A stretch of DNA of 64,000 bases from Rubrivivax sp. (GTDB lineage Bacteria; Pseudomonadota; Gammaproteobacteria; Burkholderiales; Burkholderiaceae_C). How positions within the stretch are numbered: position 1 is the stretch's first letter; every line of letters starts with the position of its first letter. The stretch is taken from assembly GCA_016719535.1 (NCBI GenBank), contig JADJYX010000013.1:124001-188000 (forward strand), written 5' to 3'. Below the pieces are notes generated by a model, which did not search any database, was not told the DNA's origin, and was given only the letters and a program-made list of their open reading frames with translations. Both the position numbers and the translations under genes were made by a program. This document shows positions 51,511-62,424 of this stretch, piece by piece.

Positions 51511-52242
51511 TCAGCCCGGGCTGGCGCCCGGCTCGGCAAAGCCGAGCACGACCCTGCGGGTCATGGCTGACTTCTTTTCGATCTTGGTGACCACCACGGC
51601 GCCGACCTCGGCGGTATTGGCCACATGCGTGCCGCCGCAGGGCTGCAGGTCCACGCCTTCGATCTCGAGCACGCGCACGCGGCCGAGTCCGCGCGGCGGC
51701 TGCACGCTCATGCTGCGCACCAAGCCCGGGTTGGCATCGAGCTCGTCCTCGCTGATCCAGCGGTGGCGCACCGGGTGCGCCTCGGCCACCAGCCGCGCGA
51801 TGCCGGCAGTGAGCGCGTCCTTGTCCAGCGGCTCGTTCATGTGGAAGTCCAGCCGCGCATAACCGGCGGTGATGCTGCAGCCATCCACCGGGTGCGGCAC
51901 CAGCGCGCACAGCAGGTGCGTGGCGGTGTGGAAGCGCATGTGCGCATGCCGGCGATCGGCATCGATGCGCGCGCTGACACGGTCGCCCGGCTGCAGCACC
52001 GGCGCATCGGCGGCCGGCACGTGCGCGATGGCGCCGGGCCGTTCCTTGTGCTTGCGCGTGTCGGTGATGGACACGCGACGGCCGTCGGGCGTGAGCAGCT
52101 CGCCGGCATCGCCCGCCTGGCCGCCGCCCAGCGGATAGAACACGGTGCGGTCGAGCACGATGCCGCCCTCGTCCACCGCCAGCACGGTGGCTTCGCAGTG
52201 CAGCAGGGTGGCGTCTTCGCGGAACAGTTCGTCGGTGGTCAT
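51511..52242 (-). CDS. alaX: Alanyl-tRNA editing protein AlaX
   Basis: 243 aa. Glycine motif VFYPLGGGQAGD (39-42), zinc-binding HTATH (H105, H109) and CGGTH (C202, H206) define the editing site that deacylates Ser-tRNA(Ala). The last 13 or so residues (GFAEPGASPG) fall in sequence that is partly repeated downstream, so the tail may have been extended recently. Start at 52242 fits family alignments. Its ATG overlaps the VOC gene stop by 4 bp. Confidence 0.92.
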   Translation of the reverse strand: MTTDELFREDATLLHCEATVLAVDEGGIVLDRTVFYPLGGGQAGDAGELLTPDGRRVSITDTRKHKERPGAIAHVPAADAPVLQPGDRVSARIDADRRHAHMRFHTATHLLCALVPHPVDGCSITAGYARLDFHMNEPLDKDALTAGIARLVAEAHPVRHRWISEDELDANPGLVRSMSVQPPRGLGRVRVLEIEGVDLQPCGGTHVANTAEVGAVVVTKIEKKSAMTRRVVLGFAEPGASPG

Positions 52243-52889
52243 GCGGAGGCCAGCGTCACGTCGCCGCGCGGGGTGCTCAATACCGCCTGCAGCGCCGGGC
52301 CGGGGCCCGACGATAGCGCGACGCCGCGCAGCCGCAGCACCTCGGCCGCACGCGGCGGCATGCCGGTCAGCGCCAGCGATTGCAGCAGGACGCCCGAGTC
52401 CGGCAGCGCCTCCGCCGGGTGGCGGCCCTGCCACTGGATCAGCGTCGGCAGCGCGCCGCCGCACCGCAGCGCACCGTCTTCGCGCACCAGGATCTGCCAC
52501 GACAGCAGGCCCTGCGGCGTGTCACGGCTGGCCGCCACCGGCTCGCCCGGCTGCTGGCCGACATTGATCAGGCCCCAGCGGTGCATGTCGAGCATGGTCG
52601 ACCGCGCCACCCAGTGGATCAGCCGCGGCCCTGCCGACAGGTCGAGGGTATCGAGGCCGAACCAGCGCATCCGCCCCGGCGGCGGCGCCTCGGGGTCGAT
52701 GGCGATGATCTCCAGGTAGGCGAGCGCAAAGGCACCGCTCTCGATCTTCAGCAGGCGGTTGTGGGTGCCGAACAACGGATGCCGGCCGCCGGGGCCGGGC
52801 GTGACACCGAGCGTGCGTTCGCACCACGCCACGCCATCGGCCAGCGTGGCCGCAGCCACCACCAGGTGGTCGACCGCCGCGGCCGTCAC
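52239..52889 (-). CDS. Glyoxalase/VOC-like domain protein
   Basis: 216 aa. VOC-type beginning VDHLVVAAATLADGVAWCERTLGV and GRHPLFGTHNRLLKI match the glyoxalase_3-type family, in which the substrate is unknown. The start is a GTG that overlaps the PhzF stop by 4 bp (GTGA). Within a four-gene leftward run: EamA - aminotransferase - PhzF - this - AlaX. Confidence 0.8.
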   Translation of the reverse strand: MTAAAVDHLVVAAATLADGVAWCERTLGVTPGPGGRHPLFGTHNRLLKIESGAFALAYLEIIAIDPEAPPPGRMRWFGLDTLDLSAGPRLIHWVARSTMLDMHRWGLINVGQQPGEPVAASRDTPQGLLSWQILVREDGALRCGGALPTLIQWQGRHPAEALPDSGVLLQSLALTGMPPRAAEVLRLRGVALSSGPGPALQAVLSTPRGDVTLASA

Positions 52890-53716
52890 AACACGACCTC
52901 GCCGGTGATGCAGGCGACGACATCGCCGCCGACCCAGATGGCCTCGCCTTCCCGCTGCACGTGCACGCGGCCGGCGCGACCCAGCGCATGGCCTTGCGCG
53001 GCCACATAGCGGTCCGGCGCCAGGCCGGCGCCGATCAGCCACTGCGCCAGGCTGGCATTCAGGCTGCCGGTGACCGGGTCCTCGAAGCCGCCGCCGCCGA
53101 AGAAGGCGCGCACCTCGAAGGCCGTGTCCTCGCCATCGGTCTGCGGCGCGACGACGCCGACCTTCAGCTCACCCAGCGCCGCCCAGTCGGGCTGCAGCGC
53201 CCGCACCGCGGCGCCCGAGCGCAGCATCACCGCGCACCAGCCGGGGCCGTTGTCGACCCATTCGTGCCGCAGCAGTTCGCTGCGCGCCACGCCCAGGCCG
53301 CGGGCGATGGTGGCGAGCAAGACCTCGTCCAGCGCCCCGGTGCGCCGCCGCGGCGGCGCGGCGAAGGCCAGCCGTGTGCCGTCGCGGCGGATGCGCACCA
53401 GGCCCACGCCGCATTGCTGCACCACCCCGCCGGCGTCGCGCGGCACACCGCCGGCGGCCAGCCAGGCCCAGCAGCTGCCCAGCGTCGGGTGGCCGGCGAA
53501 GGGCAGCTCGGCCACCGGCGTGAAGATGCGCACGCGGTAGTCGGCGCCGGGCTCGGTGGGCGGCAGCAGGAAGGTCGTCTCCGACAGGTTGGTCCAGCGC
53601 GCGAAGGCCGCCATCGTCGCGTCGTCCAGGCCGTCGGCGGCATGCACCACGGCCAGCGGGTTGCCCTTCAGCGGCACGGCGCTGAAGACATCGAGCTGGT
53701 GGAAGCGGCGGCTCAC
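52886..53716 (-). CDS. PhzF-family isomerase/epimerase
   Basis: 276 aa. N-terminal HQLDVFSAVPLKGNPLAVV, catalytic Glu in NLSETTFLLPP, ELPFAGHPTLGS, and GGGGFEDPVTGSLNASLAQWL near the end. The family includes PhzF (phenazine) and many uncharacterised isomerases. Nothing ties this one to phenazine; the neighbours suggest amino-acid derivative metabolism. Length is normal. Confidence 0.9.
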   Translation of the reverse strand: MSRRFHQLDVFSAVPLKGNPLAVVHAADGLDDATMAAFARWTNLSETTFLLPPTEPGADYRVRIFTPVAELPFAGHPTLGSCWAWLAAGGVPRDAGGVVQQCGVGLVRIRRDGTRLAFAAPPRRRTGALDEVLLATIARGLGVARSELLRHEWVDNGPGWCAVMLRSGAAVRALQPDWAALGELKVGVVAPQTDGEDTAFEVRAFFGGGGFEDPVTGSLNASLAQWLIGAGLAPDRYVAAQGHALGRAGRVHVQREGEAIWVGGDVVACITGEVVL

Positions 53717-53783
53717 TTGTGCACCCTGCGCGCTGCGCGCGATCCCGCCAAGCGGGAACTCGCGTCCGGCAAAGCCTTGCCGC

Positions 53784-54965
53784 TCATGCCGGCACCTGCT
53801 GCAAGGCCTCGGCCAGCACGCGGCCGAGCGCGGCCACGCCCTGTTCGATGCGCTCGGGCGAGACGGTGACGAAGCTCAGGCGCAGGGTATTGGCGCGGGC
53901 ATCGCCGGCGAAGAAGGCCGCGCCGGGCACGTAGGCGACGCCGGCATCCACCGCCCGGGGCAGCAGCGCCGTGGCGTCCAGGCCTTGCGGCAGCTCGACC
54001 CAGAAAAACATGCCGCCCGCCGGCACGTTCCAGCGGCAGCACGGCGGCAGCTGGCGTTCGAGCGCGGCACGCATGGCATCACGCTGCGCCCGGTAGCGCG
54101 CGCGGATGGTCGGCACATGCGCGCGCAGGAAGCCGTCCTTGATGACCTCGTGCACCACGCGCTGGTTGAAGCCCGGGCTGTGCAGGTCGGCCGCCTGCTT
54201 GGCCTGCAGCAGCTTGGGGTAGAGCGCCGGCGGCGCCAGCACATAGCCCAGCCGCAGGCCCGGCGCCAGCACCTTGGAAAACGAGCCCAGGTAGACCGAC
54301 TGCTCGCCCATCGTGGCCGACAGCGGCGGCGGCGGCGGCTGGTCGAACCAGAGGTCGCCGTAGGGGTTGTCTTCGACGATCGGCAGCCCGATGGCCAGCG
54401 CACGCGCGGCCAGCGCCTGCCGGCGCGCCGCCGTCAGGCAGCGGCCGCTGGGGTTCTGGAAATTGGGCAGCAGGTAGAGGAAGCGTGCGCCACGCGCGGC
54501 GTCCAGCCCTTCCGGCCGCGGGCCCTCGTCGTCGCCGGCCACCGGCACGTAATCGGCCTCGTAGGGGTTGAAGGCCTGCAGCGCGCCCAGGTAGGTGGGC
54601 GACTCCACGGCCACGCGGCTGCCGGGGTCGATCAGCACCTTGCCCACCAGGTCCAGCCCCTGCTGCGAGCCGGTGGTGATCAGCACCTGCGCGGCATCGG
54701 CCTGCAGGCCCTGCGTGGCCAGCTCGGCCGCCACCCATTCGCGCAGCGGGCCGAAGCCTTCGCTGGCGGCATATTGCAGCGCCTCGCGCGGGGTGTCGCG
54801 CAGCACGCGCGCGCTCGCCTCGGCCATCGCCTGCACCGGAAAGCCGTCGGCCGAGGGCAGGCCACCGGCCAGCGAGATGATGCCCGGGCGCTCGGTGACC
54901 TTGAGGATCTCGCGGATGGTCGAGGGTTCGAGCCGCGCGGCGCGGCGGGCCAGGGTCCAGCTCAT
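53784..54965 (-). CDS. PLP-dependent aminotransferase, fold type I (2-aminoadipate/MocR-like)
   Basis: 393 aa. PLP lysine K231 in YLGSFSKVLAPGLRLGY, LLPNFQNPSGR (cofactor Asn), VEDNPYGDLWF (Asp), and arginine in FVTVSPERIEQG region for carboxylate. Typical of LysN/2-aminoadipate aminotransferase relatives. The ATG at 54965 follows AAGGAGA. Between an EamA transporter and PhzF, divergent from a MocR regulator at 56052, so probably under its control. Confidence 0.9.
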   Translation of the reverse strand: MSWTLARRAARLEPSTIREILKVTERPGIISLAGGLPSADGFPVQAMAEASARVLRDTPREALQYAASEGFGPLREWVAAELATQGLQADAAQVLITTGSQQGLDLVGKVLIDPGSRVAVESPTYLGALQAFNPYEADYVPVAGDDEGPRPEGLDAARGARFLYLLPNFQNPSGRCLTAARRQALAARALAIGLPIVEDNPYGDLWFDQPPPPPLSATMGEQSVYLGSFSKVLAPGLRLGYVLAPPALYPKLLQAKQAADLHSPGFNQRVVHEVIKDGFLRAHVPTIRARYRAQRDAMRAALERQLPPCCRWNVPAGGMFFWVELPQGLDATALLPRAVDAGVAYVPGAAFFAGDARANTLRLSFVTVSPERIEQGVAALGRVLAEALQQVPA

Positions 54966-55041
54966 CGGGTCTCTCCTTGTGGTGTCTTGTCGTCGGCCAG
55001 CGGCGAAGGCCGGCCCATGCCGCCGATCGCACCCGGGCATC

Positions 55042-55959
55042 TCATCGCTGGGCCTGCACGGGCATGCGGCGCCCGACGAAGACCACCGCCATCACCGCCA
55101 GCGCAAAGCCGACAGTGGCGGCGTCCAGCCGCTCGCCGAGGATGGGCACCGCGAACAGCAGGGCCAGAAAGGGCTGCAGCAGCTGCACCTGGCTGACGCG
55201 CATCACGCCCCCCAGCGCCAGCCCACGGTACCAGGCAAAGAAGCCCAGCCACATCGAGAACAGCGACACATAGGCGAAGCCGCCCCAGGCCGCCGCACTG
55301 GCCGGCTGCAGCGGCCGCAGCCACCAGGCCAGCGGCAGCACCAGCGGCAGCGACAGCACCAGCACCCAGCAGATGACCTGCGGCGCCGGCACGCTGGCCG
55401 ATACGCGCGCGCCGCCCACGTAGCCGACCGCGGCGCTCAGCACCGCCAGCAGCAGCAGGCCATCGGCCAGCGTCAGCACACCGGCACCCTGCCAGCCGGC
55501 ATAGGCGATCACCAGCGCACAGCCTGCCACCGCGCAGCCCCAGAAGCCGGTCGACGCGCGCTGGCGCAGCACGATCGCCGCCACCGCCGCGGTGGCCAGC
55601 GGCAGCACGCCGGTGACCACCGCGGCATGCATGGCGTCGACCCGCCGCAGCGCCAGCGCCAGGAAGAGCGGGAAGCCCAGCACCGTGCCCAGCGCGCACA
55701 CCGCCAGCGCCGGCCAGTGGCGGCGCGCGGGCAGCGGTGCCCGCAACCACAGCAGCCAGAGCACGCTGAGCAGCCCGGCCACCGCGGCGCGGCCGGCGGT
55801 GACGAAGGCCGGCGGCAGCTGCGGCGCGGCCGCATCGCCGACCGCCAGCCGCGTCATCGGCAGCGTGGCGGCGAAGATCAGCACGCCCAGGCCGCCCAGC
55901 AGCAGGCCGCGGGTGGCGTCGCGGTCGGCGGCATCAGGGCGAGGGGCGGGCGCGGCCAT
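55042..55959 (-). CDS. EamA/DMT-superfamily permease
   Basis: 305 aa, ten membrane helices in two EamA repeats (for example VAGLLSVLWLLWL, ALGTVLGFPLFLALALRRVDAMHAAVV, LPFLALLFAVPILGERLDAA). Family members export amino acids or metabolites. It diverges from the MocR gene over a 92-bp gap, the usual place for a MocR target. Confidence 0.88.
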   Translation of the reverse strand: MAAPAPRPDAADRDATRGLLLGGLGVLIFAATLPMTRLAVGDAAAPQLPPAFVTAGRAAVAGLLSVLWLLWLRAPLPARRHWPALAVCALGTVLGFPLFLALALRRVDAMHAAVVTGVLPLATAAVAAIVLRQRASTGFWGCAVAGCALVIAYAGWQGAGVLTLADGLLLLAVLSAAVGYVGGARVSASVPAPQVICWVLVLSLPLVLPLAWWLRPLQPASAAAWGGFAYVSLFSMWLGFFAWYRGLALGGVMRVSQVQLLQPFLALLFAVPILGERLDAATVGFALAVMAVVFVGRRMPVQAQR

Positions 55960-56051
55960 GGCGCAGTCTAGAGGCGCTCAGCAGCACAGCATCAGTACAC
56001 TTGCCAGCACAGCAGCAGACACTGTATGGCTGTCTTCACCCACACAGACCG

Positions 56052-57497
56052 ATGAGCCTGCCGGCATCCGAGCCCGAAACCTCGCCACTCGACGCCAGGG
56101 TGCCCGCGCTGGCGCGGGCTGCCGGTGCCACGCTGGCCGAACAGCTGGCGCAGCGCCTGGCCGAACGCATCGAGCAGCGGCTGCTGGCGCCGGGCGCGCG
56201 GCTGCCCTCGGTGCGCGACTGCGCGCGCCGGCAGCAGGTCAGCCCGTCGACCGTGGTCGCCGCCTATGACCTGCTGCAGGCGCAGGGGCTGGTGGAGGCG
56301 CAGCCGCAGCGCGGCTTCTTCGTGCGCACCCGGCGCCCGCTGCAGGCGCGGCCGGCCGCGGCGCCAGCCGCGCCGGCACCGGTGGACGCCACCGCGCTGA
56401 TCCGCAGCATGTTCCAGGGGCGTGACGGCGCGCCGTCGCCGGGCATGGGCACGCTGCCCGAGGACTGGCTGGACGCGGCGCTGCTGCAGCGCGCGCTGCG
56501 GCGTGCGATGGGTCCGGCCAGCTCGCCCGCCGGGCTGCGCTATGGTGACCCGGCCGGCAGCCCGGTGCTGCGCGAATCGCTGTCGCGGCGGCTGGCCGAT
56601 CTGGGCATCGGCGCCACGCCGGCCCAGGTGGTGACGACGGTGGGCGCCACCCATGCGCTGGACATCGTCTCGCGCACGCTGCTGCAGCCCGGCGACGCCG
56701 TGCTCGTCGACGAGCCCGGCTGGGCGGTGGAATTTGCGCGCCTCACGCGCGCCGGCATGCGGCTGCTGCCGGTGCCGCGCGGCGACGACGGTCCCGACCC
56801 GGCGGTGCTGGAAGCGCTGCTGCGCGCGCACCGGCCGCGGCTGTACATGACGGTGTCGGTGCTGCACAACCCCACCGGCGGCTCGCTGTCGCCGGCGGTG
56901 GCGCACCAGGTGCTGCGCCTGGCCGAGGCGCACGACCTGATCATCGTCGAGGACGACACCTATGCCTGGCTGGCGCCGCCCTGGGCGACGCGGCTGGCGC
57001 AGCTGGACGGCCTGCAGCGCACGATCTATGTCTCGGGCTTCTCGAAGATCCTGGCGCCGCAGTGGCGCGTGGGCTATGTCGCCGCCGCGCCGGCGCTGGC
57101 GCAGCGCTTCATCGACACCAAGCTGCTGGGCACGCTGACCACGCCGCAGCTGCTGGAAGACGCGGTGGCGCTGTGCCTGGACCAGGGTGCGCTGCGCCGC
57201 CATGCCGAACGCGTGATCACGCGCCTGGACGCCGCACGCGCGCGCACCGTGCGCCTGGTGCGCGAGGCGGGGCTGCGCTTCGCATCGCCGCCGCAGGGGC
57301 TGTTCGGCTGGGTCGACGTCGGCGTCGATACCGACCGCCTGGCGCAGCGGCTGCTCGACGAGGGCTGCCTGATCGCGCCCGGCTCGCTGTTCCACGCCAG
57401 GCCGCGGCCGACGACGCTGATGCGGGTCAATTTTGCCGCCGGCCAGGATCCGCGCTTCTGGCGCCGGCTGCGCGCGGCGGCGTCTGTAGGCAAGTGA
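56052..57497 (+). CDS. MocR-type GntR-family transcriptional regulator with aminotransferase domain
   Basis: 481 aa. An N-terminal GntR winged helix (AQRLAERIEQRLLAPGARLPSVRDCARRQQVSPSTVVAAYDLLQAQGLVEAQPQRGFFV, about 38-96) is joined to a fold type I aminotransferase-like domain with PLP lysine K332 in SGFSKILAPQWRVGY and NPTGGSLSP. Such regulators sense PLP or an amino-acid adduct. It probably controls the divergent EamA-aminotransferase genes. Confidence 0.92.
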   Translation: MSLPASEPETSPLDARVPALARAAGATLAEQLAQRLAERIEQRLLAPGARLPSVRDCARRQQVSPSTVVAAYDLLQAQGLVEAQPQRGFFVRTRRPLQARPAAAPAAPAPVDATALIRSMFQGRDGAPSPGMGTLPEDWLDAALLQRALRRAMGPASSPAGLRYGDPAGSPVLRESLSRRLADLGIGATPAQVVTTVGATHALDIVSRTLLQPGDAVLVDEPGWAVEFARLTRAGMRLLPVPRGDDGPDPAVLEALLRAHRPRLYMTVSVLHNPTGGSLSPAVAHQVLRLAEAHDLIIVEDDTYAWLAPPWATRLAQLDGLQRTIYVSGFSKILAPQWRVGYVAAAPALAQRFIDTKLLGTLTTPQLLEDAVALCLDQGALRRHAERVITRLDAARARTVRLVREAGLRFASPPQGLFGWVDVGVDTDRLAQRLLDEGCLIAPGSLFHARPRPTTLMRVNFAAGQDPRFWRRLRAAASVGK

Positions 57498-57570
57498 AAC
57501 AGTCGTTTTCCTTCGCCGGGGCCGGGACGTACGATCAGCGGCCTTGTGGCCTTGCGCCTTGTACCCGACG

Positions 57571-58326
57571 ATGCCGGTGATGACTTTCGAATCGACCCTG
57601 CCGATGGGCGCCGCCGAACTGATGCGGGCCAGCGCCTTCCGGCGCCAGGTCGAGCTCGAGCGCGACGTCACCGACACCCGCATCTCCACGCGCTTGTCGT
57701 CGCTGGATCCGTCGCTGCACCAGGACCTGCTGCGCTTCGAAGGCGAAGGCCGGCAGAGCGAGCTGCTCGAGGTGATGGCCGGCGCGGTGCGGCATGCCAG
57801 CGCCCTCACCGTGCACCTGCAGTTGCGCGAGCATGTGCTGGCGCTGACCGTCTTCCCGGTGCACCGCGTGGTGCACTGCGTGCTGCCGGTGGCGCAGCTG
57901 CTGGCGCTGCAGCTCACCGACCTGGTGGTGCTGCGCGTCGAAAAGGCGCAGATGCAGGTGCCCGATCTGCAGACGCTGGCGCAATCGGCGGTGCAGCCGC
58001 ATTACGCGCCGCTGGGCCATCTGCTGTGGGAGCTGGCGCTGCGTGGCGCGCGCGACGAACTGCTGCCCGAGATCGCCGGCCAGGCGGCCTACCGCATCAC
58101 GCCGACGATGGACCTGGGGCTGCTCGAGCTGACCGGCACGCTGGCCTCGGCCTGCGACAAGCTCAAGCGCCAGACCACCAGCCTGCGCGAGATCGCCGAA
58201 TGGCCGGGCTTCGACCGCACGCGCGCGATGCGCATGCTCAACGGCCTGTACCTGCAGGCCGGGCTGATGGTCAGCCGCACGCACCCGGCGGCCACCAACG
58301 AAGGCTGGTTCAGCACACGATCCTGA
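57571..58326 (+). CDS. Conserved hypothetical protein, possible C-terminal winged helix
   Basis: 251 aa from ATG 57571 (57580 is an equal alternative; no clear ribosome site). No signal peptide or membrane helix. The C-terminal segment LKRQTTSLREIAEWPGFDRTRAMRMLNGLYLQAGLMV has the pattern of a DUF4388-like winged-helix end. The middle LTVHLQLREHVLALTVFPVHRVVHCVLPV reads as a beta sheet. I do not recognise the family firmly. It converges on the ABC-F gene after 10 bp. Confidence 0.6.
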   Translation: MPVMTFESTLPMGAAELMRASAFRRQVELERDVTDTRISTRLSSLDPSLHQDLLRFEGEGRQSELLEVMAGAVRHASALTVHLQLREHVLALTVFPVHRVVHCVLPVAQLLALQLTDLVVLRVEKAQMQVPDLQTLAQSAVQPHYAPLGHLLWELALRGARDELLPEIAGQAAYRITPTMDLGLLELTGTLASACDKLKRQTTSLREIAEWPGFDRTRAMRMLNGLYLQAGLMVSRTHPAATNEGWFSTRS

Positions 58327-58336
58327 ACGTGGCCGG

Positions 58337-60226
<1,890 letters not shown>

Positions 60227-60264
60227 CGGCGGATTGTCCCCCGCGGCCCGGCACCGGGCTGAAA

Positions 60265-61245
60265 TCAGTCGGCGCGCACCAAGGCGCGCGAAGCGGCGCG
60301 GCGCCAGTCGTCGCCGCCGTAGGCGCGCTCTTCCTCGCGACAGCTGTCGACGAGCTTGATCACGTGTTCGTCGTCGCTGGCCAGCGCGGCCGCCACCAGG
60401 CCCGGCGCGTCGCGCAGCACCAGCGGCGACGTGGCGGGCTGCAGGCGCGCCGCCACCACGGCATGCGCGAAGGCCTGCCAGAACCAGCGCCAGGCGGCTG
60501 GCGCATCGTCGATGAAGCGCGCCACGATGCGCATCGCATGCGTGCCCGTCACCAGATGCAGCGCGGTGAAGCTGCCGCTCTCGGCGTAGGCGAAGGCGGC
60601 GGCGCGTGCCAGCCGCTCGGGCGTGCCGGCGTCGACGCGCAGCGCCGCGATGACGCGGTTGACGCGGCCGTCGCGCGCGGCGTCGGCGATGCGGCCGGCG
60701 ATCAGCGGCGCCGGCGAGCGGCCCGCGCGCAGGCGCCGCAGCAGCGCCACCGGGTCTTCTTCGCTGGCGTCGACCGCCGGCCACTCGCCCAGGGGCAGGT
60801 GGAAGCTGGCCCAGTGCGCCAGGCCGTCGGCCAGTTCGCCCGGGTGACCCACCTGCGCCGCATAGGCGGTGCGGATGAGGCCATGGAAGGCCGCCGCCGC
60901 GCAACCCGGCATCAGCGCCGGCAGCACCTGGGCCAGCACGTCGGCGCCACCTTCATGGTCGATCCACTGCCGGAACAGGTCGCGGTAGACCGGCCAGGCG
61001 CCGCGCTCACCCAGGCGGCCGGTCCAGGCATCGCCGGTCGGCCAGGCCTGGTGGGGCCGCGCGCGACGCAGCCCCCGGGCCTGCTCGTAGCCGGCGGCCC
61101 AGGCCTGCAGCCGCTTGCCGTCGGCGCCCAGGCGTTCCAGCGCCACCAGCGCCATCGGCCGGTGGTCGGACAGCCCCTGCCCATATTCGGCATCGAAAGC
61201 GGCGCCTTCGTCGAGCAGGCGCACCAGGGTGGTCGAGGCCTGCAT
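60265..61245 (-). CDS. Questin-oxidase-like (DUF4243) protein
   Basis: 326 aa. Features: GQGLSDHRPMALVALERLGA at the start, FHGLIRTAYAA in the middle, FTALHLVTGTHAMRIVARF, and SDDEHVIKLVDSCREEE near the end. These fit the questin oxidase family, a Baeyer-Villiger-like anthraquinone ring cleaver in fungi; bacterial members are uncharacterised. It starts 5 bp after gshB on the same strand, so they form an operon. Confidence 0.75.
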   Translation of the reverse strand: MQASTTLVRLLDEGAAFDAEYGQGLSDHRPMALVALERLGADGKRLQAWAAGYEQARGLRRARPHQAWPTGDAWTGRLGERGAWPVYRDLFRQWIDHEGGADVLAQVLPALMPGCAAAAFHGLIRTAYAAQVGHPGELADGLAHWASFHLPLGEWPAVDASEEDPVALLRRLRAGRSPAPLIAGRIADAARDGRVNRVIAALRVDAGTPERLARAAAFAYAESGSFTALHLVTGTHAMRIVARFIDDAPAAWRWFWQAFAHAVVAARLQPATSPLVLRDAPGLVAAALASDDEHVIKLVDSCREEERAYGGDDWRRAASRALVRAD

Positions 61246-61250
61246 CGCGG

Positions 61251-62195
61251 TCAGAGCGCCGCTTCCAGCGCGTCGAGAAACATCGCGGCGACGTCGAAAC
61301 CGGTCTGCTGCATGATCTCCTGGAAGCAGGTCGGGCTGGTGACGTTGATCTCGGTGAGGCTGTCGCCGATGACGTCCAGCCCCACCAGCAGCAGGCCGCG
61401 CGCGGCCAGCACCGGGCCCAGCGCCTCGGCGATGCGGCGGTCGGCTTCGCTCAAGGGTTGGGCCACGCCCTTGCCGCCGGCGGCCAGGTTGCCGCGGATC
61501 TCGCTGCCCTGCGGGATGCGCGCCAGGCAGTAGGGCACCGGCCGCCCCCCGATCACCAGCACGCGCTTGTCGCCGTGCACGATCTCGGGCACGTAGCGCT
61601 GCACCATCAGCGTCCGCGCGCCGCCGCCGTTGAGCGTCTCGATGATCGAGCCCAGGTTCAGCCCGTCGGGGCCGACGCGGAAGATGCCCATGCCGCCCAT
61701 GCCGTCCAGCGGCTTGAGGATGATGTCGTGGTGCTCGGCGTGGAAGGCGCGCACGTCGGCGGCCTCGCGCGTGACCAGCGTGGGCGCGATGAACGGCGGA
61801 AATTCCAGGATCGCCAGCTTCTCGGGGTGGTCGCGCAAGGCGGCGGGCTTGTTGAAGACGCGCGCGCCCTCGCGTTCGGCCTGGCCGAGCAGGTGGGTGG
61901 CGTAGAAATATTCGCTGTCGAAGGGCGGGTCCTTGCGCATCACGATGGCGCCGGTGTCCTTCAGCGCCAGCGCGGGGTGCTCGGCGGCGACGCGGAACCA
62001 GTCGTGCTCGTCGCCGGTGAGCGTGATCTCGCGCGCCGTGGCGGTGACCGGCTCGCCACGCCGCCAGCGCAGGCCCTGCGGCTCGCAGGCCAGCAGCGCG
62101 TGGCCGCGGCGCGCGGCCTCGCGCATCATCGCGAAGGTCGAATCCTTGTGGGTCTTGAAGCTCTCGAGCGGGTCGGCGACGAACAGCAGTTTCAC
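61251..62195 (-). CDS. gshB: Glutathione synthetase
   Basis: 314 aa (E. coli 316). ATP-grasp: MRKDPPFDSEYFYAT, ILEFPPFIAPTLVTR, IILKPLDGMGGMGIFRV, MVQRYVPEIVHGDKRVLVIGG, NLAAGGKGVAQPLS, INVTSPTCFQEI. It joins gamma-Glu-Cys and Gly. The GTG at 62195 gives MKLLFVADPLE, which aligns with other starts. A perfect GTGAC-TGT-GTCAC palindrome lies 26 bp upstream. Confidence 0.95.
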   Translation of the reverse strand: MKLLFVADPLESFKTHKDSTFAMMREAARRGHALLACEPQGLRWRRGEPVTATAREITLTGDEHDWFRVAAEHPALALKDTGAIVMRKDPPFDSEYFYATHLLGQAEREGARVFNKPAALRDHPEKLAILEFPPFIAPTLVTREAADVRAFHAEHHDIILKPLDGMGGMGIFRVGPDGLNLGSIIETLNGGGARTLMVQRYVPEIVHGDKRVLVIGGRPVPYCLARIPQGSEIRGNLAAGGKGVAQPLSEADRRIAEALGPVLAARGLLLVGLDVIGDSLTEINVTSPTCFQEIMQQTGFDVAAMFLDALEAAL

Positions 62196-62220
62196 GGCAA
62201 TGGGCTCCGGGCGATGGCCC

Positions 62221-62233
62221 GTGACTGTGTCAC
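62221..62233. promoter_or_regulatory. Short palindrome upstream of gshB
   Basis: GTGAC-TGT-GTCAC, 26 bp before the gshB start, in the 229-bp gap after kup. It resembles a CRP/FNR half-site pair but with one base too little between half-sites. Operator role is only a possibility; the rest of the gap has nothing recognisable. Confidence 0.25.
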
Positions 62234-62424
62234 AACCCGGCGCCACCGCTGCGGCGCGGGGTGTCGGTCAGCGGCGCACCCGGCGTGGGCCAGGCGGCGA
62301 GCACCGGCATGCGGTCGCGCAGGCTCACAGCCCCGCGGAAGTGGCCGCCAGGCCCACGCCCAGCGCCCTCGGCCACGAGGCCGTCTGCGCCGGCGTGGCG
62401 CCCAGCGCCGCCGCGGCCGGCACT

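Noticed and set aside
52886..53716. Phenazine biosynthesis from the PhzF protein
   Set aside because: No other phz gene is present; PhzF-family proteins are widespread with other roles.
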